This document shows, in pieces, positions 34,741-43,271 of a stretch of DNA of 60,609 nucleotides. The notes under the pieces were generated by a model. It saw only the letters and a list, made by a program, of their open reading frames with translations. It searched no databases and was not told where the DNA came from. Position numbers and translations under genes: made by a program. This DNA comes from Desulfobacterales bacterium (GTDB taxonomy: Bacteria; Desulfobacterota; Desulfobacteria; Desulfobacterales; UBA2156). Position 1 is the stretch's first letter, and each line of letters starts with the position of its first letter. Location: contig DRHF01000111.1 of NCBI GenBank assembly GCA_011049715.1, forward strand, positions 1 to 60,609, written 5' to 3'.

Positions 34741-36414
34741 CTACTCTCTCCACATAGAGTAAACATCCCAGCCGAATGCGACATCGCAATACCGCCAACC
34801 ATGAACATCAGAAGTAAAAACTCCGTTCAGCATTTCATTAGAAATCCAGATGTCGGCAGCATCTTCCACGATCAGACTACAAGCTTTTTCATAAAGCTTC
34901 TTTCTTTCATCTTGACTCGCGATACTACTGGCTTTTATTAAAAGCGGAGTTACCTTGGGGTTATCATAGAATGTAGAACCATCAAAAGCTCCTTGGTATT
35001 CCGGTGTATAAAGCCTGCCAATCCATGAGATTGGATCCACAATATGGGCATTGCGCCAGTGCATCCAGATATCATGGGTTGTGTCCTTTTCTCTGGCGGC
35101 ACTACTAAGGACAGTCCATGGTTCTTCTACAATCTTAAATTTAAGCCCTAATTCTGCGGCTGCATCTGCGAGGTAAAGCGCAGCGAGTTTTGTGGAACCA
35201 TAGCCCTTAATTGCCTTAACGGTAACTTCTCGATTGAAGTCTTCGGGAGGCAATTCCTTTTTGGCGATAGCCAATTCTTTTTTGGCTTTTTCAATGTCAG
35301 TTTTATAAATTTCCAAACCTTTTGGCCGTCCCCACATCTTGTTTGGCAGTGGACCTCCCTCTGAACGTACAACATTATTTTGCATGACTTTTTCTATAAA
35401 AGGATCGTAGGGGAAAGCATAATTTAGTGCTTTTCTGTAATGAATATTGCTTGTTGGCGGTCTTATGTAATTAAGTCGAATAAAGAATGTGCTTAAGCTC
35501 GTATTGGGAATTACTTTAACATTGGGATTCTTTTTTAGTTTTTTAAGTTGGTCGGGTGGTACAAATAATTCGAGTGCATGGGATTGACCTTTCAATAATG
35601 CTGAAATCCTGCTTGATACTTCTATAATCGTGTTGAATTCGATTTCTTTTAAATGCTTTCCTGACCAGCCTCCTGGCCAAGCCGGCCACTGAACACCAAT
35701 CCATCCTTTAGCAAAATCCCATTTTTTCAGTATATATGCACCAGAGCCTGCCTCATGATCGGTCAACCATGTTGCACCATAATCCCCATCTTTATCATGC
35801 TTTCTGAGGAGTTTAGAGTTCACGATGGCAAGCATCGGCAACGCGGCGATGAAATATCCACTAGGTCTTCGCAGATTAAATTGACAAGTATATTTATCGA
35901 TAACTTTCACTGAATCTTTAGCAAGAATCGGCGCTAGCGTCCCTCCGACCTGCTTTTTCATTTCAATGGTCCTCTCCACACTGAAACGAACGTCTTCTGC
36001 TGTTATCTCATTACCGTCATGAAACTTAAGCCCTTCTTTGAGATAAACAGTAAATTGTTCTCCGCCGGGATCCGCGTCGTAACCTTTAGCTATCCAAGGC
36101 ACTATTTTTGGAGGGCTGTCCTGGTAGCGGTAAAGTTGACCATATAAATTCATTTTAAATGAATACGGCGCATCATCCCCGGCTGTGTGAGGATCCAATC
36201 CTTGAAAAGGTGAAGGGATGCTCCAAACAAGCTTCCAAGGTGGGACGCTACCCACTAATTTTGACTTGGAGATTGCAGGGAAAAGGCCACTCCCCATTGT
36301 CAAAGCTGCACCCGCACCCAAACCTTTAATAAAAGTCCGTCTTGTAATCTCTTTTAAATAAGTTTCTTTTTCTTTCATGATGACCTCCTTTAAATAAGTT
36401 TCTTTTTCTTTCAT
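34741..36414 (-). CDS. Tat-exported solute-binding protein of the Opp/Dpp importer
   Basis: A 557-residue extracellular solute-binding protein, family 5. A twin-arginine signal (ITRRTFIKGLGAGAALTMGS, with Arg25-Arg26) is followed by the mature domain with LKEGLKFHDGNEITAEDVRF, the family signature. The Tat signal suggests export of a folded protein. The start is unusual: a perfect 36-bp tandem duplication carries the ribosome binding site, the ATG and the first eight codons twice, so translation may begin at 36414 or at 36378. The 36414 ATG overlaps the stop of the IclR gene as ATGA, implying translational coupling. The inner start gives a normal-length Tat signal; the outer adds MKEKETYLKEVI. 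Confidence 0.88.
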   Translation of the reverse strand: MKEKETYLKEVIMKEKETYLKEITRRTFIKGLGAGAALTMGSGLFPAISKSKLVGSVPPWKLVWSIPSPFQGLDPHTAGDDAPYSFKMNLYGQLYRYQDSPPKIVPWIAKGYDADPGGEQFTVYLKEGLKFHDGNEITAEDVRFSVERTIEMKKQVGGTLAPILAKDSVKVIDKYTCQFNLRRPSGYFIAALPMLAIVNSKLLRKHDKDGDYGATWLTDHEAGSGAYILKKWDFAKGWIGVQWPAWPGGWSGKHLKEIEFNTIIEVSSRISALLKGQSHALELFVPPDQLKKLKKNPNVKVIPNTSLSTFFIRLNYIRPPTSNIHYRKALNYAFPYDPFIEKVMQNNVVRSEGGPLPNKMWGRPKGLEIYKTDIEKAKKELAIAKKELPPEDFNREVTVKAIKGYGSTKLAALYLADAAAELGLKFKIVEEPWTVLSSAAREKDTTHDIWMHWRNAHIVDPISWIGRLYTPEYQGAFDGSTFYDNPKVTPLLIKASSIASQDERKKLYEKACSLIVEDAADIWISNEMLNGVFTSDVHGWRYCDVAFGWDVYSMWRE

Positions 36415-36426
36415 GATGACCTCCTT
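36355..36426 (-). repeat. perfect 36-bp tandem duplication of ribosome binding site, start codon and leader codons
   Basis: Two identical units, 36391-36426 and 36355-36390, each read on the - strand as AAGGAGGTCATC followed by ATG and seven more codons (MKEKETYL). Each unit therefore has its own strong Shine-Dalgarno sequence with 5-6 nt spacing and its own ATG, in the same frame because 36 is a multiple of three. It is placed exactly at the junction between regulator and binding-protein genes. Confidence 0.95.
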
Positions 36427-37298
36427 TTTTGTTTGAGTTTTGCAGTTGAACGAAAAATATGGTTGCTTTTTCGACAATTTTTGATCCCTTTTAGCATAGA
36501 TTCTTTTTTTATCCGATATGAAGGGTGTATCTCCAATTCTGATTTAATTATGCGTGCTATTTTTTTAATTCGTTCTTTACCCATACGTTGATCAATTGCT
36601 GCCACACTAATCGCTGCTATAACATTACCGTAATCATCATAAACTGGTAAAGCCACAGCGGTTGCACCAGGTGTTACATTACCTTTGCTAAGGGCATAAC
36701 CTAATTTCTGGGATTGTGAAATAAACGCCCTTATTTCCTCTGGCGTACGATTATTAGAGTAAGAGTATCGCCTTTTATTAGCGTTGATTATTTCTTGAAT
36801 CTCTTCATTTGGTAAGAAAGAAATTAGCGCCAACCCGCCGGCACCAATGCCGAGCGGTCTTCGGGAGCCTACATCAAAAGTTAAGGTTCTTATAGGAAAC
36901 TTGCCCTCTGCACGATCAACACAGAGAGCATCGTATCCAGCCCGAATTTGAAGAAACGTAGTATCCTTAGTATTATTGGCTATGATTTCTAAAGGATCGC
37001 GGAAATGGTTACAAATAGAAAATTGATGAGCTGAGGATCCAAGATGATATAGAGCTATTCCAGTGTGGTAAAGTTTAGAACTGGGATCGTGATCAATAAA
37101 TCCTTCTGACTTCAGAGCGGATAATATTCTATGGGTTGTAGAAACATTAAGATTAACGAATCGGGCTATATTCGATAAAGCTGTTCCTTGATCATTATTT
37201 TTTGCTACCTCGTTTAACACCGATATAGCCCGAAATATAGTTTGTACACCTTTTGTACTTATATTTTTCTGATTATAATAGTGGTTAGAGGATTTCAT
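36411..37298 (-). CDS. IclR-family transcriptional regulator
   Basis: A 295-residue regulator. The N-terminal winged helix spans about residues 15-75 (TIFRAISVLNEVAKNN ... LSNIARFVNLNVSTTHRILS). The C-terminal effector domain includes TRGYDALCVDRAEG-type landmarks (RAGYDALCVDRAEGKFP, GSRRPLGIGAGGLALISFL, AISVAAID). It ends about 25 residues later than is common, in a basic tail (RSTAKLKQKRRSS). It is the first gene of the region B operon and its stop overlaps the binding-protein start. Regulators of this family usually respond to a small aromatic or acid linked to the adjacent pathway; it probably controls its own operon. Confidence 0.9.
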   Translation of the reverse strand: MKSSNHYYNQKNISTKGVQTIFRAISVLNEVAKNNDQGTALSNIARFVNLNVSTTHRILSALKSEGFIDHDPSSKLYHTGIALYHLGSSAHQFSICNHFRDPLEIIANNTKDTTFLQIRAGYDALCVDRAEGKFPIRTLTFDVGSRRPLGIGAGGLALISFLPNEEIQEIINANKRRYSYSNNRTPEEIRAFISQSQKLGYALSKGNVTPGATAVALPVYDDYGNVIAAISVAAIDQRMGKERIKKIARIIKSELEIHPSYRIKKESMLKGIKNCRKSNHIFRSTAKLKQKRRSS

Positions 37299-37461
37299 GA
37301 AAAAATTATGTGCTTATATAAGTTCAATAAAAAAATATTATCACAATAAATAAAAACCACTTTATCATTAAAATTCTTTTTTAAAAAACCATTTTAGATG
37401 ATAAATGTCAAGCAAAAGTTTTTATAATATAAAAAAATAATTTCATATATTGATACCGTAG
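37299..37461 (-). promoter_or_regulatory. AT-rich candidate promoter region of the region B operon
   Basis: This 163-bp AT-rich gap lies between the IclR gene and the IS element. On the - strand an extended -10-like TGTGATAAT is at 37345-37337, about 39 nt before the IclR start, and a TTGACA is at 37411-37406. The two are too far apart to be one promoter. The evidence is weak and no operator palindrome was identified with confidence. Confidence 0.3.
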
Positions 37462-38511
37462 TGTCCGGTTAACAATCGAATAATTTCAATTGGATATGGT
37501 CACTGGTAATTTGGTTTTTGTAATCACTTTCTGTCAACGCTTGATATATGGGCATTTTCTCAAATTTTTTCAGCATCAAAATATTTAATGCGACGCAGCT
37601 TATCCGGGTAGTCCTTTTTGGTATAAAACCCAGTTGGTAAAACTGTTTGATCATACCTGACGCCAGTGGTTTTATCCACTTTATGTGAATATATACGGCA
37701 GAGCCCTGTGTTGGTCTTGGAACGAATCACAAATATAGCCGAGCATTGGTGCATATGATATAGTCGCTGAAAATCCAAATATGCTCGATCCATGACATAA
37801 ATTGCTCCAGGTTCAGGTACGAGATGATCGAGAACATTGACATCGTGAACTTTACCGTCAGTAATCCAAATGAAAGTCGGAATACTGCCGCACAAATCTA
37901 ATAGCGTATGTATTTTCACGGCAGCCTTTGTTTTGCGGAACCGAGCCCATGGGAAAACCGAAAGGCAAAGATCAATCGTAGATGAATCCAAGGCATAAAC
38001 AGTATCCTTCAATTCAAGACCGAAGTCATCTTCGGCATAAAGGCGGCGTGCCTCATGAATCAAATTTTGGGCAAAATCGCTGTAGATCCGCCAATCGCGA
38101 GTTTCATTGGCATCGGCCAAAGTGCTTCGACAAACCTTACCTCTTATGCCCACATGGTAAAGCTTCTCATGCATGGCCCGCAGACAGCATACAATATTTC
38201 GCAAACTTTCACGGTAAGTCAGTTGGGCAAAAGCCATACATAAAAACTGATTGTAGCATGTAAAAGAGCGTACACGGTGATTACCGTCATAACGATTGAC
38301 ACATTGACGAAATTTTTTCTGAGGAAGGAAATCTATAATCTGAGAAAAAACGGTTTGCCCTTTGTTCATAACGAGACTCCTTTCACATCTTTTTCTGTGA
38401 AGGAATCACAAAATCAGGTTTAGGGCAAATTCAAATCGATCCTTTTTAATTTTGTCAATATATCAATTAATATCAATTGGTTAAATGGTATTTCAAAATT
38501 TAAACCGGACA
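37462..38511. mobile_element. IS4-family-like insertion sequence with deleted transposase
   Basis: A 1050-bp element bounded by imperfect terminal inverted repeats: TGTCCGGTT at 37462-37470 and AACCGGACA at 38503-38511. The only gene inside is a transposase in pieces. No convincing target-site duplication is visible: the flanks are CCGTAG on the left and ACAGTG on the right. The element sits between the IclR operon and the divergent amidase gene and may have displaced regulatory DNA of either. It is smaller than intact relatives because of the internal loss. Confidence 0.75.
37469..38369 (-). pseudogene. IS4-type (DDE_Tnp_1) transposase with internal deletion and frameshift
   Basis: The 5' part (38369-37560) encodes 269 residues, starting GQTVFSQIIDFLPQKKFRQC, and includes two catalytic aspartates: YALDSSTIDL and YVMDRAYLDF. 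It stops just after RRIKYFDAEKI. In another frame at about 37563-37469 the normal C-terminal end of this transposase follows (FEKMPIYQALTESDY ... LKLFDC). The segment between, which should hold the YREK region with the catalytic glutamate, is gone. The product cannot transpose the element by itself. Confidence 0.85.
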
Positions 38512-38733
38512 ACAGTGATTTTGATATTATAATCATTTTATCCTATAAATTCGTTAGACAAAGATCTCGATTTTGGATATTCAATTATTTTAAAAAGCGA
38601 CAATAAAATTGTGATGGCTTTGACGAATAATGGAACGAATGGATAGGGTACTGAAGAATAAAGTGATGATGTACTGTTGATCAGAACTAAAAGGCGCTTT
38701 GAAAAACCTTTTTTATTGAGGGGGAAAAATAAG
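38512..38733. other. AT-rich intergenic region upstream of the amidase
   Basis: Short non-coding region between the right end of the IS and the amidase start. It should contain the amidase promoter, but nothing specific was identified except the GAGGGGGA ribosome binding site about 10 nt before ATG 38734. Confidence 0.3.
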
Positions 38734-40167
38734 ATGAACAAAAATGATATTTGTTTCACTTCAGCAACTGACCTAGCCCGGCTGGTGAAAAAGCGAGAAA
38801 TATCCCCAGTAGAAATAATGGATGCTATCATATCGAGAATTGAACAATATAATGTCTTAATAAATGCATTCTCCGATCTGTGCCTTGATAATGCGCTGAA
38901 AGCCGCACAAAAAGCTGAATCTGACGTAGTTAAAAATGACACTCTTGGCCTTCTGCATGGCGTACCATTTTCTGTAAAGGATTTGCTCATCACAAAAGAT
39001 GTCCGAACTACGTTTGGATCATATATATTTGAAAATAATATACCTATTGAAGACGCCCCTTGTGTCCATCGACTCAAAAAGGCTGGGGGCATTTTGATTG
39101 GCAAAACTACCACACCTGAATTCGGCCATAAAGCATTAACCGATAGTCCGCTTTTCGGCATTACGCGCAATCCATGGAATCTGGAACGGACACCAGGTGG
39201 ATCAAGCGGTGGTGCCAGTGCAGCAGTAGCAGCAGGTTTGGGACCATTGGCAGTGGGAACAGATGGTGGAGGTTCTGTTAGAATTCCTGCTAGTTGCACC
39301 GGGATTATAGGTCTAAAAGCAACTCTTGGAAGAGTGCCACATCCACAATCCCCTGACTTATTTGGTAATTTATCACACATCGGTCCAATGACACGCACTA
39401 TCTCCGATGCAGCTCTAATGCTTGATGTTATGGCTGGACCCGATATAGGAGATCCTCATTCATGTGGCCTTTTTAAAGATGATTATCAAACTGTGATTAT
39501 TAATAAAGGTTCAAAATTGCTTAAGGGAATGAAAGTGGCTTGGAGTGCGACCTTAGGCAATACACAAGTAGAAAGTGAAGTTCTTGAAATTACGAAGGCA
39601 TCATTAAAGGTTTTTGACAATTTTGGTTGTGAAATTGAGGAGGTTGCCCCAGATTTTGAATCTTTTGAAGACTTTTATCTTGTGCTAATGTATTCAAACT
39701 TGGCAGCCAGATTAAACCAATATGTAGAGAGTTATCAAAAAAAAATTGATCCTTCTTTACGCTACGCCATTGAAAAAGGAAATCAATATGCAGCGACAGA
39801 TTTGCAGAAGTCCATTTATATGCGAAGTCAACTCTTTCAAAAAATCCAAAATTTCTTTAATAAATTTGACTTGTTGATCACGCCAACTCTCAGCAGCCCG
39901 GCACTAGAAGCGACTCACAATGCCTTAGACCCCATAACTGTTAATGGCGAAATTTCTGGGAGTCTACGCGGTGCATGGTATCCATATACGCATCCTTTTA
40001 ATATGTCAGGAAATCCTGCAATTTCAATACCATGTGGTTGGACAAAAGATGATTTGCCAGTCGGCCTCCAGATCGTTGGCCCTTGGCTGAAAGAAAAAGA
40101 TGTCTTATTGGCTGCTGCTGCAATTGAAGTTGAGAAGCCCTGGTCTCATAAAAGGCCATCTTTTTAA
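38734..40167 (+). CDS. amidase-signature family amidase
   Basis: A 477-residue amidase of the GatA/AmiE-like amidase-signature family. The catalytic Ser-cisSer-Lys elements are visible: the lysine in FSVKDLL, GGSSGGASAAVAAGLG with the cis-Ser, and GTDGGGSVRIPAS with the nucleophilic Ser. Length is normal. It hydrolyses carboxamides to acid plus ammonia or amine. Starting at ATG 38734 (MNKNDICF) fits the GAGGGGGA site; an upstream TTG at 38677 would add 19 unlikely residues. No gatB or gatC is nearby, so it is a catabolic amidase rather than the tRNA amidotransferase. Its context next to the importer/deacetylase operon suggests use of amide-containing nutrients. Confidence 0.9.
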   Translation: MNKNDICFTSATDLARLVKKREISPVEIMDAIISRIEQYNVLINAFSDLCLDNALKAAQKAESDVVKNDTLGLLHGVPFSVKDLLITKDVRTTFGSYIFENNIPIEDAPCVHRLKKAGGILIGKTTTPEFGHKALTDSPLFGITRNPWNLERTPGGSSGGASAAVAAGLGPLAVGTDGGGSVRIPASCTGIIGLKATLGRVPHPQSPDLFGNLSHIGPMTRTISDAALMLDVMAGPDIGDPHSCGLFKDDYQTVIINKGSKLLKGMKVAWSATLGNTQVESEVLEITKASLKVFDNFGCEIEEVAPDFESFEDFYLVLMYSNLAARLNQYVESYQKKIDPSLRYAIEKGNQYAATDLQKSIYMRSQLFQKIQNFFNKFDLLITPTLSSPALEATHNALDPITVNGEISGSLRGAWYPYTHPFNMSGNPAISIPCGWTKDDLPVGLQIVGPWLKEKDVLLAAAAIEVEKPWSHKRPSF

Positions 40168-40274
40168 GCCATTAATAATCTGAGTCTAATTGAAACTTGA
40201 AATGAAAGTTTTTGCGAAAATATTTTTTCTATTTATCCACAAGCAGATGCTTAGCTTGGCAATGAGGTGTTTTA

Positions 40275-41310
40275 ATGAAATTTGTCATTGCAATGATGAA
40301 GCACGAAACAAATACCTTTTCTCCTCTTCCAACCCCTTTTGAAGCTTTCAACCGCAACGGAGGTCCGCACCGTGGACAAGCCGTTATTGATGCGTGGCGG
40401 TGCACGAGCAATGCGATAGCAGCGTTTATCGATTTAGCAGAAAAAGAAGGGGCTGAAATCGTTACGCCCATTGCCGGATCTGCTGAACCCGGAGGTAATG
40501 TATCGGCCGATGCCCACACGGTTTTTGTCGAAGAAATCTGTGCCGCAGTTGAATCTGGATGTGACGCCCTTTTTCTAGATTTACATGGTGCTATGGTAGT
40601 GGAGGATAATTACGACGGCGAAGAGAAATTGCTCGCAAGGATTCGAAAATCTGTCCCTAATCTTCCCATAGCAGTAGCCTTGGATTTTCATACGAATCTT
40701 AGTGAAGAGATGGTTAAAAATGCTACCGTGATCACCGCATATCGAACATATCCCCATGTTGATATGTACGAAACAGGCATGAGGGCCGGACAAACGTTAT
40801 TGCGGGCGATAAAAGGTGAAATTGACCCGATTATGGTCTAGGGCAAACGGCCCATGTTGCCTCACATGTTATGTCAATCGCCTGCTCACCAGCCAATGAA
40901 AGATATAATGGATTTAACGATCGTGTTGAAAAATAGTAGTGTCGTTTTAAATGCCTCAATTATAGGTGGTTTTCCATTAGCCGACATACCTCATTCATGT
41001 TTATCAGCAATCGTGATTTCGGATAACGGCACCAACGAAGCACAAAAATGTTGTGACGAATTGCTTGATATGTCATGGGTGCGAAGAGCTGATTTTATAT
41101 ACCAAATAGACCCTTTGTTCTGCACCTATATTCCTTTATGGATTTTGGTGTTGACAATTCAGAAACGGGCTAATAAATTGAAGAACCCTGCTGCCCCGAT
41201 TCGGGATCTTCGCTTCACTTCTGCAAGCTATGGAAAATGTACTCGCTGTTTCGATTCAATGGGATCATAGTATTCCATGTGAAGCGTTTTTACAAGCTGC
41301 TTCATTACAA
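40275..41310 (+). pseudogene. broken M81-family (MlrC-like) metallopeptidase/amidohydrolase gene
   Basis: The first 188 codons read as a normal MlrC-like N-terminus (MKHETNTFSPLPTPFEAF, DALFLDLHGAM, ALDFHTNLSEEM with metal ligands). An in-frame TAG at 40839-40841 interrupts it, after which the same frame continues with clear family sequence (PMLPHMLCQS, GGFPLADIPHSCLSAIV, CDELLDMSWVRRADF). After about 41115 the frame loses similarity; a piece in another frame near 41213-41310 (LLQAMENVLAVSIQWDH) resembles a later part, so indels or deletions are likely. The gene should encode roughly 480-500 residues. A ribosome binding site GAGGTG precedes the ATG. Confidence 0.8.
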
Positions 41311-41370
41311 TAAAATTTGGTGGGACATCCATTTTGATTCATCCAAGCAACCCCAAATAAGGAGAACGCT

Positions 41371-43104
41371 ATGACCAAACTAAAAATGACACCTAGTGAA
41401 GCCTTTGTGGAAACCCTTGTGGCCGAGGGCGTAAAATACGCTTTCGGCATTGTCGGCTCTGCATACGAGGATCCATTGGACCTTTTTCCGGATGCAGGCA
41501 TTCGCTTTATTCCCGTCGCCCATGAACAGGCTGCAACTCACGCAGCCGACGGTATGGCCCGGGTGACCGGGAAACCACAAATCTGCATAGGCCAGAACGG
41601 TCCCGGTATCGCCAATTTTGTATCCGCATTGGCCGCTGCCTACTGGGCGCATTCACCGGTTGTCGCCATAACGCCGGAGACAGGTTCCATGGGTATTGGT
41701 ACCGGCGGATTCCAGGAGTTGGATCAGATGTCCATGTTTGAGAAACAAACCGTCTACCAGGTTAGGGTTCCTCAGCCTCAGCGGATGGCGGAACTGACAC
41801 GCCGCGCATTTTACATGGCCAAGAACTTTAACGGACCGACACAGTTGAACATACCCCGGGAGCTTTTTTATGGAGAATGCGCGGACGAGATTTATCAAAC
41901 ACCGGTCATCAAAAAGGGTATTGGATCCATGGAAGATCTCGAGGCTGCTGCCAAAATGATCTCACAAGCACAATATCCGGTGATCGTCTCCGGTGGCGGC
42001 GTGTCTCAGGCCAACGCCGTTGAAGAAGTAAAGGCCCTGGCCGAATATATTACGGCGCCGGTCGTTAACAGCTACCTGCATAACGACACTTTTCCAGCCA
42101 GCCATGATCTGGCCTGCGGTCCCATCGGTTACTGCGGCTCGAAAGCAGCCATGAAAACCTTAAAAAAGGCCGACGTGATTATCGCCCTAGGTACCCGGCT
42201 CGGTCCTTTTGGTACCCTTCCCCAGTATGACATGGTGTACTGGCCCGAAAATGCGAAACTGATTCAATGTGATGTCAACATTGCTGCTTTGGGACTTTCC
42301 AAAAAGGCTGATATCTATAGTTGTGGGGACGTCAAGGAATTCACCTATGCCTTGGTCAAACGGGTAAAGGAACTTTCGCCCGATATTGAAAAAAATATCG
42401 AGCGTTTGGCGGATGTTCAAAAAGAGAAAGAGATATGGGGTGATGAACTAAACGGGTGGAATTCTAGTTCACAATCCGCACCCATGCACCCCCGCCGTTT
42501 CCACAAGGAATGGACGAGGGTTTTGCCAAAAGAAACCATCGTCACAACCGATATCGGTAACAATTCGTCGATGATTAACGCCTATCTGAAGTTTGAGGGG
42601 ATCCGTCAACACATTTCAGCGCTGTCCTGGGGGAACTGCGGTTTTGCTTATGGTGCAGCCCTGGGTTGCAAGATCGGCAAGCCGGATGCACCGGTGGTCG
42701 CGTTCCAAGGTGATGGCGCATACGGAATCAGCGGGCTGGCCGAAGTGATGACGGCTGTTCGTGAGAAAATCCCCGTGGTTGCTATCGTGGCCACCAATGA
42801 TGAATGGGGCGCTGAAAAGAAGAACCAGGTGGATTTTTTTGACAATCGTTATGTGGGCACCAATCTGCCGGGCAATCCCGATTATGCAAAGTTGGCAGAA
42901 GATATGGGGGCTTTGGGCTTCAGGATAGATCACCCCGACCAGGTCGGAGATGCGGTCAAAGCGGCCATTGATTCAGGTAAACCATGCGTGATCAATGCGA
43001 TTGTCCAGGGCGGAAAGGAAGTGTTGGCCGAGCCTTTCCGAAGGGATGCGCTTGAAATGCCCAAACGGTACATGGTAAAGTACGCACACCTGAATGCGAA
43101 CTGA
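41371..43104 (+). CDS. xsc: sulfoacetaldehyde acetyltransferase
   Basis: A 577-residue thiamine-diphosphate enzyme. It converts sulfoacetaldehyde and phosphate to acetyl phosphate and sulfite. The N-terminal pyrimidine domain carries the activating Glu in VAHEQAATHAADGMAR, and the diphosphate domain has GDGAYGISGL (around residue 447) and ATNDEWGAEKKN. FGIVGSAYEDPLDLF and FQELDQMSMFEKQTVYQVRV match the Xsc subgroup rather than acetolactate synthase. AAGGAG precedes the start. An intrinsic terminator follows at 43127. It forms a pathway with the aminotransferase and acetate kinase downstream; the sulfite can serve as electron acceptor in a sulfite-reducing anaerobe. Confidence 0.93.
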   Translation: MTKLKMTPSEAFVETLVAEGVKYAFGIVGSAYEDPLDLFPDAGIRFIPVAHEQAATHAADGMARVTGKPQICIGQNGPGIANFVSALAAAYWAHSPVVAITPETGSMGIGTGGFQELDQMSMFEKQTVYQVRVPQPQRMAELTRRAFYMAKNFNGPTQLNIPRELFYGECADEIYQTPVIKKGIGSMEDLEAAAKMISQAQYPVIVSGGGVSQANAVEEVKALAEYITAPVVNSYLHNDTFPASHDLACGPIGYCGSKAAMKTLKKADVIIALGTRLGPFGTLPQYDMVYWPENAKLIQCDVNIAALGLSKKADIYSCGDVKEFTYALVKRVKELSPDIEKNIERLADVQKEKEIWGDELNGWNSSSQSAPMHPRRFHKEWTRVLPKETIVTTDIGNNSSMINAYLKFEGIRQHISALSWGNCGFAYGAALGCKIGKPDAPVVAFQGDGAYGISGLAEVMTAVREKIPVVAIVATNDEWGAEKKNQVDFFDNRYVGTNLPGNPDYAKLAEDMGALGFRIDHPDQVGDAVKAAIDSGKPCVINAIVQGGKEVLAEPFRRDALEMPKRYMVKYAHLNAN

Positions 43105-43126
43105 TTCGATGCCACCAAACTTTATT

Positions 43127-43157
43127 AGGAGATCGGTATTTACCGGTCTCCTTTTTT
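43127..43157 (+). terminator. intrinsic terminator after xsc
   Basis: AGGAGATCGGT pairs with ACCGGTCTCCT around an ATTT loop (one G-T pair in an 11-bp stem), followed by a run of T (43152-43157). This is a textbook intrinsic terminator and implies that tpa downstream has its own promoter. Confidence 0.92.
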
Positions 43158-43176
43158 CTGAAACGTAGGTACTCGA

Positions 43177-43240
43177 GTTTCGCACCTTTGATTTTAAGAA
43201 GATCCGGATGTGACGCTCCGGTGGATTGGAGGTGTGAAAC
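43177..43240. repeat. short palindromic element between xsc and tpa
   Basis: GTTTCGCACCT at 43177-43187 and AGGTGTGAAAC at 43230-43240 are inverted repeats matching at 10 of 11 positions, with an inner stem CCGGA / TCCGG. The left arm and its next 10 nt (TTGATTTTAAG) resemble the left arm of the larger inverted-repeat element at 50096-50300. It may be a small non-autonomous element of the same family, or part of a regulatory leader for tpa. Confidence 0.6.
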
Positions 43241-43271
43241 TAAAATTACGTATTCATTTTAGGAGAACAAG

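Noticed and set aside
38538-39398. 286-codon - strand frame overlapping the amidase gene
   Set aside because: It mirrors the glycine- and serine-rich amidase signature on the other strand and has no family features.
40839-40841. Pyrrolysine codon in the M81 gene
   Set aside because: The gene is also disrupted further downstream, so a nonsense mutation in a decaying gene is simpler.
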